From the NCBI GenBank assembly GCA_017962175.1, contig JAGCVU010000073.1, positions 1 to 33,302 on the forward strand: a DNA stretch of 33,302 nt. The letters are read 5' to 3'. The stretch comes from Bacteroidales bacterium (GTDB taxonomy: Bacteria > Bacteroidota > Bacteroidia > Bacteroidales > UBA3824). The number at the start of each line of letters is the position of its first letter. Position 1 is the stretch's first letter. The position numbers and the translations under genes are program-made. A model generated the notes under the pieces. The model was not told the origin of the DNA, ran no database searches, and saw nothing but the letters and a program-made list of their open reading frames with translations. Shown here piece by piece: positions 24,188 to 31,593 of this stretch.

Positions 24188-26514
24188 TCTTGAACGATGT
24201 TGGCGGTAAGAGTGATGGGAATTTCAACCGACTCGGCATCGATTGCGCTTGTAAATACCAACGTACCATTGTAAACACCGCTTGTAAGGCTTTCGGGAAC
24301 ATCGATGATGATATTTTTGTCGTTGTTGGTGATTTGACCCTCCATTTTGGGTAATTTATCATCAGTGAAAGAGAGTATAAAACCATTAACAACACCAGAT
24401 TTAATGGCAAATGGCAACGTTATAGTAGTTTCTTTGCCATCGCAATAAAGAGCCAAGTCTTTGGGATACGATAAATTGCCATCCACTTCGGCAACAACAC
24501 GTGGTTGCCAATTGGCAAAATAATAACGGTTGCCTTTGCTATTTTTGAAAGATACGTTAAGCGATTTTTCGGTAAGTTTGGTGGCAGAAGTACCCGTCCA
24601 TCCGGTGAACTTATAGCCTTCTTTTTCGGGGTTTACGAGAGTAACTTCGTCGTTTTCGGCAAATTCTTTCGGATTGGTTTTTCCTTCGGGCAATTTGCCG
24701 CCATCAAGTTTGTAAAAGATTTTGTATTTGAGTTCTGCACCTATCAGAGCATAGGTAAAGAGTCCGGGATTGTCTTCTTCATCGGGGTGAGCATATGTAG
24801 TTCCGGTTGCTAAATTTTTTTCAGCATCGGGCATTTCATCCGTTAAAGGAATAGATTTATAGGTAAAGCCATTGCCACCTATAAGATTAACACAATCATA
24901 AAGCATAATATTTCCTTTTTCTAGTTCACCTTCGGTACTCCATCCGTCAGATACGAATACCGTATTTAATTTTTCGCAAGCCTGTCCTATATAATTACTT
25001 GTAAAAAAATTATTAAAAGAACCGACATTTTTGGTTTTCCACGTTCTTAAGTCAAGACATTCAAGACTTTTGCAATTTTTAAAAACACCTTGCAAAGATA
25101 TTGGACCATCGAATTCAAATGTACCGCTTACATCCACATCTTCAAGAGATTCACAATTCTCAAAAAAGTATTCCATATCAATAATTTTATTAGCATTTAC
25201 TTGGCTCATATCAACACTTTTCAGATTTTTGCAATCTTTAAACATCCATGCACATCTATCACTTAGGTTTAACTTGCCCAATTTCACAGTTTTAAGTTGG
25301 CTTTCCCCGTCAACACAAGCGAACATATACTCTGTCAGAGCCGAAACACCATCAGCAGATTTCCAATTACTTAAATCAATACTTTCCAAAGAATAACACT
25401 TCGAAAACATTCGTCTCATCTCCACAACACTTGCCCCACCAAAATTGCTCAAATCTACTGTTCGGATATTTGATTCCAGGAACATCTTCAATAAATTAGT
25501 AACCTTCGGGGCTACAAAACTTGACAAATCAAGATCGATATTTTCACAGCCACTAAAACTTTCCGCAAACATATAGCCCATATCCAACACATTTCTTGTG
25601 TCAAAGTTTTTAAACGCTGTTGAAGCGGCGGTAGGATCAGAGCAAGTACAATTAGCAAACATATATCGCATATCTTCCACATCAGATGTATTCAAGTTCT
25701 GTAAGCCTTCAATGTTAGCCAAATCACAACCGTAAAACCAATATTCACACGATTTAAGTTTTCCGGCATCAGATTTTGTATAATTGATAAAAGCATCAGT
25801 CAATACTACTTTTTTATATCCGCTAAGATTCCAATGTGGGGTGTCGTATATATGCTCTATATAACCATCATTGTCATATACCTTACAACACTGCGAGTTT
25901 AAATTAGCCACAAATTTGGGATCATGCGTGTATTTATTTTCATCGTACAAGAAAGAAAAAGTTTCCGCTGATTCATCATAATAGGTGTAGGCAGTTTTTT
26001 TGGTCATTTCTACAGAGATTTTTATAAACTCGTTGTCATCATTCAGCATTTTTATTTCAACATAGCCTACACCAGCATCCCATTCGTCCGCTGTATACAC
26101 CACTTCCGATGCATTATTACCTGTAACATCTATAGGATATCTTTCAATATCTTCTATTGTAATACCAATTGAATAGGAACATTGTTTCCCATTATTTTTC
26201 TTTACTGAAATTTTATCACCGGCATTGTTTACTGGAATTTTTAAAACCACGCCCGTTTTGGGAAGAAGCATATCTGCAGTAGCAGTGATTACATTACCCT
26301 TAGCTTGAACTTGCATAAAAACTCCGTCATTAGCATCATCACGAACATAAACGGATTCAGAAGATTCGCTACAATTTACCACCGCTTTAGTAACTTCGGA
26401 AACAGTTTTAAACGTCCATGAAGCTGTAATTTTGTCGGTTTGCGCAAAACTTCCTAAAGGGGATAGGATGGATAACAAAAAAAGGATTAAAAATAAACAA
26501 GGTTTGGTTTTCAT
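23722..26514 (-). CDS. T9SS-secreted BspA-like surface protein, 930 residues
   Basis: A secreted protein with signal peptide (about 1-24, ending LGSFAQ). After an N-terminal beta region of about 170 residues come BspA/DUF285-type leucine-rich repeats (about 215-540): VEDMRYMFANC, VLDMGYMFAESFSGCENIDL, VVEMRRMFSKCYSLESIDLS, CAWMFKDCKNLKSVDMS, MEYFFENCESLEDVDVS, LQGVFKNCKSLECLDLRTW. An InlB B-type repeat follows (about 610-690; YKIFYKLDGGKLPEGKTNPK, GYKFTGWTG), then the same Ig-like region (FQWYKDGEPLAGATLQYY) and type A T9SS sorting domain (VKVYPNPAKQNELFTLEILD to GFKLIVK) as in the 1079-residue paralogue. BspA-type repeats in oral bacteria bind host proteins such as fibronectin; the ligand here is unknown. 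First gene of cassette B, 18 bases before its barrel gene. Confidence 0.9.
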   Translation of the reverse strand: MKTKPCLFLILFLLSILSPLGSFAQTDKITASWTFKTVSEVTKAVVNCSESSESVYVRDDANDGVFMQVQAKGNVITATADMLLPKTGVVLKIPVNNAGDKISVKKNNGKQCSYSIGITIEDIERYPIDVTGNNASEVVYTADEWDAGVGYVEIKMLNDDNEFIKISVEMTKKTAYTYYDESAETFSFLYDENKYTHDPKFVANLNSQCCKVYDNDGYIEHIYDTPHWNLSGYKKVVLTDAFINYTKSDAGKLKSCEYWFYGCDLANIEGLQNLNTSDVEDMRYMFANCTCSDPTAASTAFKNFDTRNVLDMGYMFAESFSGCENIDLDLSSFVAPKVTNLLKMFLESNIRTVDLSNFGGASVVEMRRMFSKCYSLESIDLSNWKSADGVSALTEYMFACVDGESQLKTVKLGKLNLSDRCAWMFKDCKNLKSVDMSQVNANKIIDMEYFFENCESLEDVDVSGTFEFDGPISLQGVFKNCKSLECLDLRTWKTKNVGSFNNFFTSNYIGQACEKLNTVFVSDGWSTEGELEKGNIMLYDCVNLIGGNGFTYKSIPLTDEMPDAEKNLATGTTYAHPDEEDNPGLFTYALIGAELKYKIFYKLDGGKLPEGKTNPKEFAENDEVTLVNPEKEGYKFTGWTGTSATKLTEKSLNVSFKNSKGNRYYFANWQPRVVAEVDGNLSYPKDLALYCDGKETTITLPFAIKSGVVNGFILSFTDDKLPKMEGQITNNDKNIIIDVPESLTSGVYNGTLVFTSAIDAESVEIPITLTANIVQDAAVQLYTDVLIADNHEGIYNAFQWYKDGEPLAGATLQYYTEPKFDYTKSYSVELSGDGGKIMSCPVKWLSTAKVLNPSVKVYPNPAKQNELFTLEILDFDETQNYDIVIFTANGTLVKKISNVEKQTSVSLPAGIYSGSLISGDDKKGFKLIVK

Positions 26515-26542
26515 AAATAAAAAATTTTAATAGTTTATAAAT

Positions 26543-26614
26543 TTAAGTTGACTATACCGCCCGTGTATAACGAACGATGAGGCAAAGGTATGGAGAATTT
26601 TTGAAAATGTCAAT
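26543..26614 (-). promoter_or_regulatory. Promoter and leader of cassette B
   Basis: On the minus strand ATTG (26611-26614), 20 bases and TACCTTTG (26583-26590); the leader to the ATG at 26514 is about 63 bases, the same as in cassette A. The 39 bases from the end of the hairpin through the promoter (26570-26608) are identical to cassette A. Confidence 0.65.
26558..26576 (-). other. 5'-leader stem-loop, cassette B
   Basis: The RNA CGUUCGUUAUACACGGGCG forms a 7-pair stem (CGUUCGU with ACGGGCG, two adjacent G-U pairs) and a 5-base loop. Compared with cassette A, pair 3 is U-G instead of U-A and pair 7 is U-A instead of U-G, so the changes keep pairing. Confidence 0.5.
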
Positions 26615-26675
26615 AGGGGAAGGGGGGAATATAAATCTTTTCACAAAAAACATTACAATCAATAAAAATAAAACC

Positions 26676-26683
26676 TATCTTTG
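26676..26683 (+). promoter_or_regulatory. -7 element (TATCTTTG) for the lipoprotein at 26733
   Basis: A full TAnnTTTG match about 50 bases before the start codon; no convincing TTTG at -33. Confidence 0.5.
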
Positions 26684-26732
26684 CACTCGGCAATAAACTA
26701 TATCTTATAAATTAACTTTTAAAAATTTAAAA

Positions 26733-27272
26733 ATGAAAAAAGTATTATCAATGATGGCTGCAGCCATTATGTGCGCATTTATGTTAGTATCATGCGGTGT
26801 TTCTTCATCGTACCAAAATGAGATGCTGGCACTGAACGATGCTGCCATCAAGCACGATGCCAACGGCATGCTTACCAACGCAAAAGTTATTCTCAACGGT
26901 CAAGACAAAGCCACTGCCAACGACCTTATCACTGCAAGCTATTGTGCATATCAGGCTATTGTGCAAATAAACGAGGAAGGTGGACAAATGAATATTGAGG
27001 AAGCATTGGACTTTTGTAAAAAAATTGTTTCGGCTAACGAAAAAGGAAAATCCTTGGATCCTCAGTTCTACGAAGAACAAAATCAGAAACTTAAAACAAT
27101 AATTGGCTCCTCAATCGACGAATATACAGCTTTAGTTAAAAACGATTGGATTCCTAAATACGAAAATATCCTCGCCGGCAATACAACAGTAAACGATGGT
27201 TCCGAAGAAGGTAACGCAGAAGCAGAAGATGAAGGCGATGACGAAGAATATTCTGACGACGAAGAAGAATAA
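26733..27272 (+). CDS. Lipoprotein with acidic C-terminal tail
   Basis: A 179-residue lipoprotein. The signal peptide ends in the lipobox LVSC with Cys21 as the lipidated residue, followed by GVSSSYQNEM. There is no acidic stretch just after the Cys, so it lacks the surface-export signal known from Bacteroidota lipoproteins and is probably held in the periplasm. The middle is helical (about 30-145). The last 28 residues are extremely acidic (Asp/Glu-rich from GSEEGNAEAEDEG to the end). No family recognised. It has its own -7 element and a strong terminator 26 bases after the stop, so it is monocistronic, and it is divergent from the surface-protein cassettes. Confidence 0.8.
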   Translation: MKKVLSMMAAAIMCAFMLVSCGVSSSYQNEMLALNDAAIKHDANGMLTNAKVILNGQDKATANDLITASYCAYQAIVQINEEGGQMNIEEALDFCKKIVSANEKGKSLDPQFYEEQNQKLKTIIGSSIDEYTALVKNDWIPKYENILAGNTTVNDGSEEGNAEAEDEGDDEEYSDDEEE

Positions 27273-27298
27273 AATAGCATTCTAACTTCCACTATATT

Positions 27299-27335
27299 GT
27301 GCCGCGTTTTGTAAAAAAATGCGGCACTTTTTTTT
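27299..27335 (+). terminator. Rho-independent terminator after the lipoprotein gene
   Basis: GTGCCGC (27299-27305) pairs with GCGGCAC (27321-27327), with an inner TTTT/AAAA that can extend the stem, followed by eight T. Confidence 0.9.
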
Positions 27336-27367
27336 GAAAATAAGGGGCAAGAGAGAGAGTTTTTTCG

Positions 27368-27375
27368 TATATTTG
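27368..27375 (+). promoter_or_regulatory. -7 element (TATATTTG) of the leu operon
   Basis: A full TAnnTTTG match 19 bases before the leuC start; the leader would be only about 15 bases. There is no room for a leader peptide or riboswitch, so attenuation is unlikely. Confidence 0.55.
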
Positions 27376-27394
27376 GAGTACAAAAACAAAGAAT

Positions 27395-28753
27395 ATGAAA
27401 GGAAAAACACTTTTCGACAAAATATGGGAGGCGCATGTGGTAAAAACCATCAAGGATGGTCCCGATGTGCTGTTTATCGACCGTCAATATATGCACGAGG
27501 TAACATCTCCGGCGGCTTTTGAGGGACTAAGGCAACGAGGCATTAAACCCCTTATGCCAAACCGCATTACGGCAGCATGCGACCACAATGTGCCTACAAT
27601 CAATTATAAACGTCCCGTTGACGACCCGCTATCAGAGGCACAGATTGCAGCCTTGGAACGCAATACCCAACAATTTGAAATACCATTTTACGGTCTTGGA
27701 AACCCTTGCAACGGCATTTTGCACGTTATTGGTCCTGAACTTGGATTAACACAGCCAGGAATGACCATAGTTTGCGGCGACAGTCACACATCCACACACG
27801 GTGCTCTCGGCTGCATTGCTTTTGGCATTGGCACATCAGAGGTGGAAACCGTTACCGCCACACAATGCCTTTTGCAATATAAACCTCAGCAAATGAACAT
27901 CATAGTAGAAGGCACGCTGCAAAAGGGCGTTACCTCCAAAGACCTTGCACTTTATCTTCTCTATAAATACGGCACCGACTTTGGCACTGGATTTTTTATA
28001 GAGTTTTCGGGTAGCACAATCAAAAATCTTTCGGTAGAATCGCGTATGACACTCTGCAACATGAGCATAGAGATGGGTGCTCGTGGTGCGTTGATTGCTC
28101 CAGACAGCCGCACAATAGAATACATCAAAAATACTCCCAACGCTCCAAAAGATTGTGGCAAGACTGTAAAACATTGGCAATCATTATTTTCCGATTCTGA
28201 TGCCGTATTTGACAAAATCATAAAAGTAAATGCCGACGAAGTTCCCGTAATGATAACCTACGGCACCAATCCCGGAATGGCGATGCCCTTAGACGGCGTT
28301 ATTCCCGACCGCACCGACGACAAAAAGTTCGTTCGCGCACTACGATATATGGGTTTCTCCTCGGGCGAAAAACTCATTGGCAAACACATACAAAACGTAT
28401 TTATAGGCAGTTGCACCAATGGCAGAATAGAAGATTTTCGTTTGGCGGCTGAGATTATGCGTGGCAAAAAAGTGGCTGAGGGCGTTACGGTTTGGATAGT
28501 GCCGGGCAGCAACCACGTTTTAGAGCAAATCAAAGCCGAAGGGTTAGATACCATTTTCACCAACGCCGGAGCGGAAGTTCGTTTGCCGGGCTGTTCGGCT
28601 TGTTTAGGTATGAATGCTGATAAAATTCCTTCGGGAAATTACTGTGTTTCAACATCTAATCGCAATTTTGAAGGTCGTCAAGGCGCAGGAGCAAGAACAA
28701 TACTTGCCAGCCCGATTACTGCGGCATGGGCTGCGGTGAAGGGTAAAATATAA
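27395..28753 (+). CDS. leuC: 3-isopropylmalate dehydratase, large subunit
   Basis: LeuC with LeuD interconverts 2- and 3-isopropylmalate in leucine synthesis. The 452-residue product begins GKTLFDKIWEAHVV and has CGDSHTSTHGALG at 127-139 and the 4Fe-4S cluster ligands Cys340 (GSCTNGR), Cys400 and Cys403 (PGCSACLGMN), the arrangement of the aconitase family. The GIGTSEVE motif (144-151) is also present. Length is close to the usual 465. First gene of leuC-leuD-leuB; 40 bases separate it from leuD. The 2-isopropylmalate synthase gene leuA, often in this cluster in Bacteroidota, is not within the window. Confidence 0.95.
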   Translation: MKGKTLFDKIWEAHVVKTIKDGPDVLFIDRQYMHEVTSPAAFEGLRQRGIKPLMPNRITAACDHNVPTINYKRPVDDPLSEAQIAALERNTQQFEIPFYGLGNPCNGILHVIGPELGLTQPGMTIVCGDSHTSTHGALGCIAFGIGTSEVETVTATQCLLQYKPQQMNIIVEGTLQKGVTSKDLALYLLYKYGTDFGTGFFIEFSGSTIKNLSVESRMTLCNMSIEMGARGALIAPDSRTIEYIKNTPNAPKDCGKTVKHWQSLFSDSDAVFDKIIKVNADEVPVMITYGTNPGMAMPLDGVIPDRTDDKKFVRALRYMGFSSGEKLIGKHIQNVFIGSCTNGRIEDFRLAAEIMRGKKVAEGVTVWIVPGSNHVLEQIKAEGLDTIFTNAGAEVRLPGCSACLGMNADKIPSGNYCVSTSNRNFEGRQGAGARTILASPITAAWAAVKGKI

Positions 28754-28763
28754 ATCTTTTTTT

Positions 28764-28771
28764 TATATTTG
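28764..28771 (+). promoter_or_regulatory. Possible internal -7 element before leuD
   Basis: TATATTTG lies in the 40-base gap between leuC and leuD, about 23 bases before the leuD start. A full -7 match but no TTTG at -33, so internal initiation is possible, not shown. Confidence 0.35.
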
Positions 28772-28793
28772 CAAAAAACAAACCTTATCATCT

Positions 28794-29363
28794 ATGGAAA
28801 AAAACAATATAACAATATCCACCGCAGTGGTGTTTAAGAGCGACAACATCGACACCGACAAGATAATTCCGGCACGGTTTCTCAAAGCCGTCAGTCGTGG
28901 CAATTTTGGCGAAAAACTATTCTGCGACCTGCGAACAAATCCAAATTTCTGTCTCAACCAATACACCGGCAATCGCAAAATCCTCATCACAGGCAACAAT
29001 TTTGGCTGCGGATCGAGCCGCGAACACGCAGTTTGGGCACTCTACGATTATGGTTTCCGTGTGATTATTGGGGCAGGTTTTGCCGATATTTTTAAAAACA
29101 ACGCCTTCAACAACGGACTTTTGCCGCTCATCCTTCCCGAAGAGCAATGCAACATATTGGCACAAAAGGCAATAGCCAATCACGACACCGTTTTTGAAGT
29201 AAGTGTAGAGGCGCAAACCGTTGGCATTCAAGGTGGTGAAAAATATCATTTCAATATCGACCCCTTCCGCCGCGAATGTCTTATAAATGGCTCTGACACA
29301 ACGCAATGGCTATTAAATATGAAGGAGGAAATAATCGCCTTTGAAAAGCACAATTCTCGATAA
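28794..29363 (+). CDS. leuD: 3-isopropylmalate dehydratase, small subunit
   Basis: The small, swivelling domain of isopropylmalate isomerase; it assembles with LeuC. The 189-residue product shows the family's signatures DNIDTDKIIPARFLK (17-31) and GNNFGCGSSREHAVWAL (67-83), and later GAGFADIFKNNAFNNGLLP. Length is normal. It lies 40 bases after leuC and 42 before leuB, same strand. The stop codon is the first triplet of a 10-base tandem repeat in the gap that follows. Confidence 0.95.
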   Translation: MEKNNITISTAVVFKSDNIDTDKIIPARFLKAVSRGNFGEKLFCDLRTNPNFCLNQYTGNRKILITGNNFGCGSSREHAVWALYDYGFRVIIGAGFADIFKNNAFNNGLLPLILPEEQCNILAQKAIANHDTVFEVSVEAQTVGIQGGEKYHFNIDPFRRECLINGSDTTQWLLNMKEEIIAFEKHNSR

Positions 29364-29390
29364 TTCGTTCTAATTCGTTTTAATTCACGT
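29361..29390. repeat. 10-bp tandem repeat between leuD and leuB
   Basis: TAATTCGTTC, TAATTCGTTT and TAATTCACGT follow each other directly, starting with the leuD stop codon. No -7 element is visible in this gap, so leuB is probably read with leuCD. Confidence 0.7.
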
Positions 29391-29405
29391 TTTAAAAAAA
29401 GATAT

Positions 29406-30473
29406 ATGGAAAAGAAAATAGCAGTAATCGGCGGCGACGGTATAGGTCCCGAAGTAACGGCTCAGGCTGTGAAGGTTTTAAACGCAGTTGCCCAAAAAGT
29501 CGGGCACACTTTTAATTATATAGATGCCATCGGCGGCGCAACGGCTATCGACCAATGTGGCGACCCGATGCCCGATGCCACTATCCAAACCTGCAAAGAT
29601 TGCGATGCAGTACTTTTTGGTGCTTTTGGCGACCCCAAATACGACAACGACCCCAACGCAAAAGTGCGTCCAGAACAAGGATTGCTAAAAATACGCAAAG
29701 ACCTCGGATTATATGCCAACATTCGCCCGATTTTTACCTTTGAATCATTGATTCACAAATCGCCAATAAAAAAAGAGATAGTAGAAGGTTCTAATTTTGT
29801 GGTAGTTCGCGAACTTACAGGCGGAATGTATTTTGGCATGAAAGGTCGCACCGAAGACAATCAAACCGCTTTCGACACCAACGTTTATTCGGTGTTTGAA
29901 ATTGAGCGCATACTCAAAACCGCATTCACCCTTGCCATGCAACGCCGCAAAAAACTTCTTGTGGTCGATAAGGCCAACATACTTGCCACATCGCGACTTT
30001 GGCGCGAAACCGCAATGCGCCTCAGTGCCCAATATCCCGAGGTAAAAACCGATTATATGTTTGTAGACAATGCCTCAATGCGCATTATCACCACGCCCAA
30101 AGATTTCGACGTAATAGTTACCGAAAACACCTTTGGCGATATTCTCACCGACGAGGCTAGCGTTATAACAGGTTCAATGGGTTTGATGCCGAGCGCATCT
30201 GTTGGCACGTATACATCACTGTTTGAGCCCATTCACGGGTCGTACCCACAAGCGGCAGGCAAAAACATAGCCAATCCAATGGCGGCAATACTTTCGGCGG
30301 CGATGCTTTTAGAAATGGCATTTGAATTAAAACCCGAAGCCGAAGCTATCAAATCAGCTGTTAATCAAGCTATTAAAAACGGAATCGTAACCGAAGACAT
30401 CGCAGTGGGCAAAACCTATTCCACAACCGAAGTTGGAGACTATATAGCCACGTCAATTTTGGGAACAAAGTAA
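29406..30473 (+). CDS. leuB: 3-isopropylmalate dehydrogenase
   Basis: LeuB oxidises and decarboxylates 3-isopropylmalate to 2-oxoisocaproate with NAD+. The 355-residue product begins [16 protein letters not shown], then GAIGDPK-like GAFGDPKYD, then [29 protein letters not shown] (catalytic Lys), [10 protein letters not shown] and the metal-binding [16 protein letters not shown]. The adenosine-binding loop reads [18 protein letters not shown], where many relatives have HGSAPDIAG; the SYPQ form is, to my knowledge, usual in Bacteroidota. Length is normal. Last gene of the leu cluster; no clear terminator follows. Confidence 0.95.
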   Translation: MEKKIAVIGGDGIGPEVTAQAVKVLNAVAQKVGHTFNYIDAIGGATAIDQCGDPMPDATIQTCKDCDAVLFGAFGDPKYDNDPNAKVRPEQGLLKIRKDLGLYANIRPIFTFESLIHKSPIKKEIVEGSNFVVVRELTGGMYFGMKGRTEDNQTAFDTNVYSVFEIERILKTAFTLAMQRRKKLLVVDKANILATSRLWRETAMRLSAQYPEVKTDYMFVDNASMRIITTPKDFDVIVTENTFGDILTDEASVITGSMGLMPSASVGTYTSLFEPIHGSYPQAAGKNIANPMAAILSAAMLLEMAFELKPEAEAIKSAVNQAIKNGIVTEDIAVGKTYSTTEVGDYIATSILGTK

Positions 30474-30514
30474 AATTTTAACAAAAAAAGCAATTTTTTG
30501 CAATAAAAGCCGCT

Positions 30515-30522
30515 TATATTTG
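30515..30522 (+). promoter_or_regulatory. -7 element (TATATTTG) for the patatin-like gene
   Basis: A full TAnnTTTG match about 100 bases before the start codon at 30622. The only TTTG nearby (30497-30500) is 14 bases upstream, too close to be a normal -33. Confidence 0.45.
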
Positions 30523-30621
30523 TAAAAAACATCTATCTTCGCCAACAAAAAAATTGATTGGTCAAGAACGAATATATAGTTAGGCTAATTAAATTTAACC
30601 AATTAACACATAAATAGAGCA

Positions 30622-31536
30622 ATGAAAAAACTAACAAATCTACTTTTGATGCTGATGCTCTTGATGGCAACAGCTTGCGACAAAACAGACGACAACGAAG
30701 AAGAAATTCCTCAAGAAATCTTCAACCCCGGCGACAAAAAAATCGGCTTGGTGCTTAGCGGCGGTGGTGCCAAAGGCGCAGCAGAAATAGGCGCACTCAA
30801 AGTTATTGATCAAAAAGGAATCAAAATCGATTATATCTCAGGCACAAGCATTGGCTCAATAATGGGCGCACTCTACTCTGCCGGATATACCCCCGACGAA
30901 TTGGAAGCTATGTTTTCAAAACTCTCCAAAGACGAGGCTAAAAAAACTTCAGTAATCCGACAGATAGTTAGCGACATGTTAGAAGCCAAAGGCGTAAGCA
31001 CTTTCGACGACCTCAAAATTCCATTCCGCTGCGTTGTAGCCGATGCCAAAGAGCTCAAAGAGGTGGTATTGTCAGAAGGTTCGGTACTTGATGCAGTAAT
31101 GGCTTCATCAGCAATACCATACATTTACGACAATGTTACTATCGACGGACATATTTATGTTGACGGCGGATTTTACAACAATCTGCCCGTTGATGTAGTT
31201 TTGGATATGGGTGCAGAATATGCACTTGTGGTAGACCTACGTCAAGATGGCGAATCGTTTGTACCGGCAGAAATTGAACCCTTTATTGTAGGTTTCTTAG
31301 AGTTTCCTGCCTTAGCTAAAGAAAAACTCGGCGATGCTACCGAAATTGTAACCGATTATTTCGACCGTCGTCCCGACAAAGCTAAATACGAAGCCAACGT
31401 GCTTAAAGCCGACACCTACATTCACCCCGACCTTTCGTATTACAATGCGCTCAGTTTCGGTGCCAACAACATTAAAAAAATGTCAGAAATCGGTCAAAAA
31501 ACCGCTGAAGCAAAATTAGTATTGCCTTCAAAATAG
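30622..31536 (+). CDS. Patatin-like phospholipase lipoprotein
   Basis: A 304-residue lipoprotein with a patatin domain. The lipobox ATAC gives lipidated Cys19, followed by DKTDDNEEE; such an acidic run just after the Cys is the known lipoprotein export signal that sends Bacteroidota lipoproteins to the cell surface. The patatin domain (about 40-240) has the oxyanion-hole motif SGGGAKGAAEIG (46-57), the nucleophile Ser76 in GTSIGS and the catalytic Asp181 in DGGFYNNLP, so the Ser-Asp dyad is complete. It should hydrolyse acyl esters of lipids; the natural substrate is unknown. It is short compared with patatin proteins that carry a C-terminal barrel. It lies 57 bases before another surface-type lipoprotein gene on the same strand, with no terminator between, so an operon is likely. 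Confidence 0.9.
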   Translation: MKKLTNLLLMLMLLMATACDKTDDNEEEIPQEIFNPGDKKIGLVLSGGGAKGAAEIGALKVIDQKGIKIDYISGTSIGSIMGALYSAGYTPDELEAMFSKLSKDEAKKTSVIRQIVSDMLEAKGVSTFDDLKIPFRCVVADAKELKEVVLSEGSVLDAVMASSAIPYIYDNVTIDGHIYVDGGFYNNLPVDVVLDMGAEYALVVDLRQDGESFVPAEIEPFIVGFLEFPALAKEKLGDATEIVTDYFDRRPDKAKYEANVLKADTYIHPDLSYYNALSFGANNIKKMSEIGQKTAEAKLVLPSK

Positions 31537-31593
31537 ATGTTCACGCATCTTCAGCACGATTTTAAATAACTAATCACTAAAATATTAACAACA

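Noticed and set aside
30490..30501. GCAA-TTTT-TTGC hairpin after leuB as terminator
   Set aside because: Four-pair stem without a proper T-tract; too weak to call.
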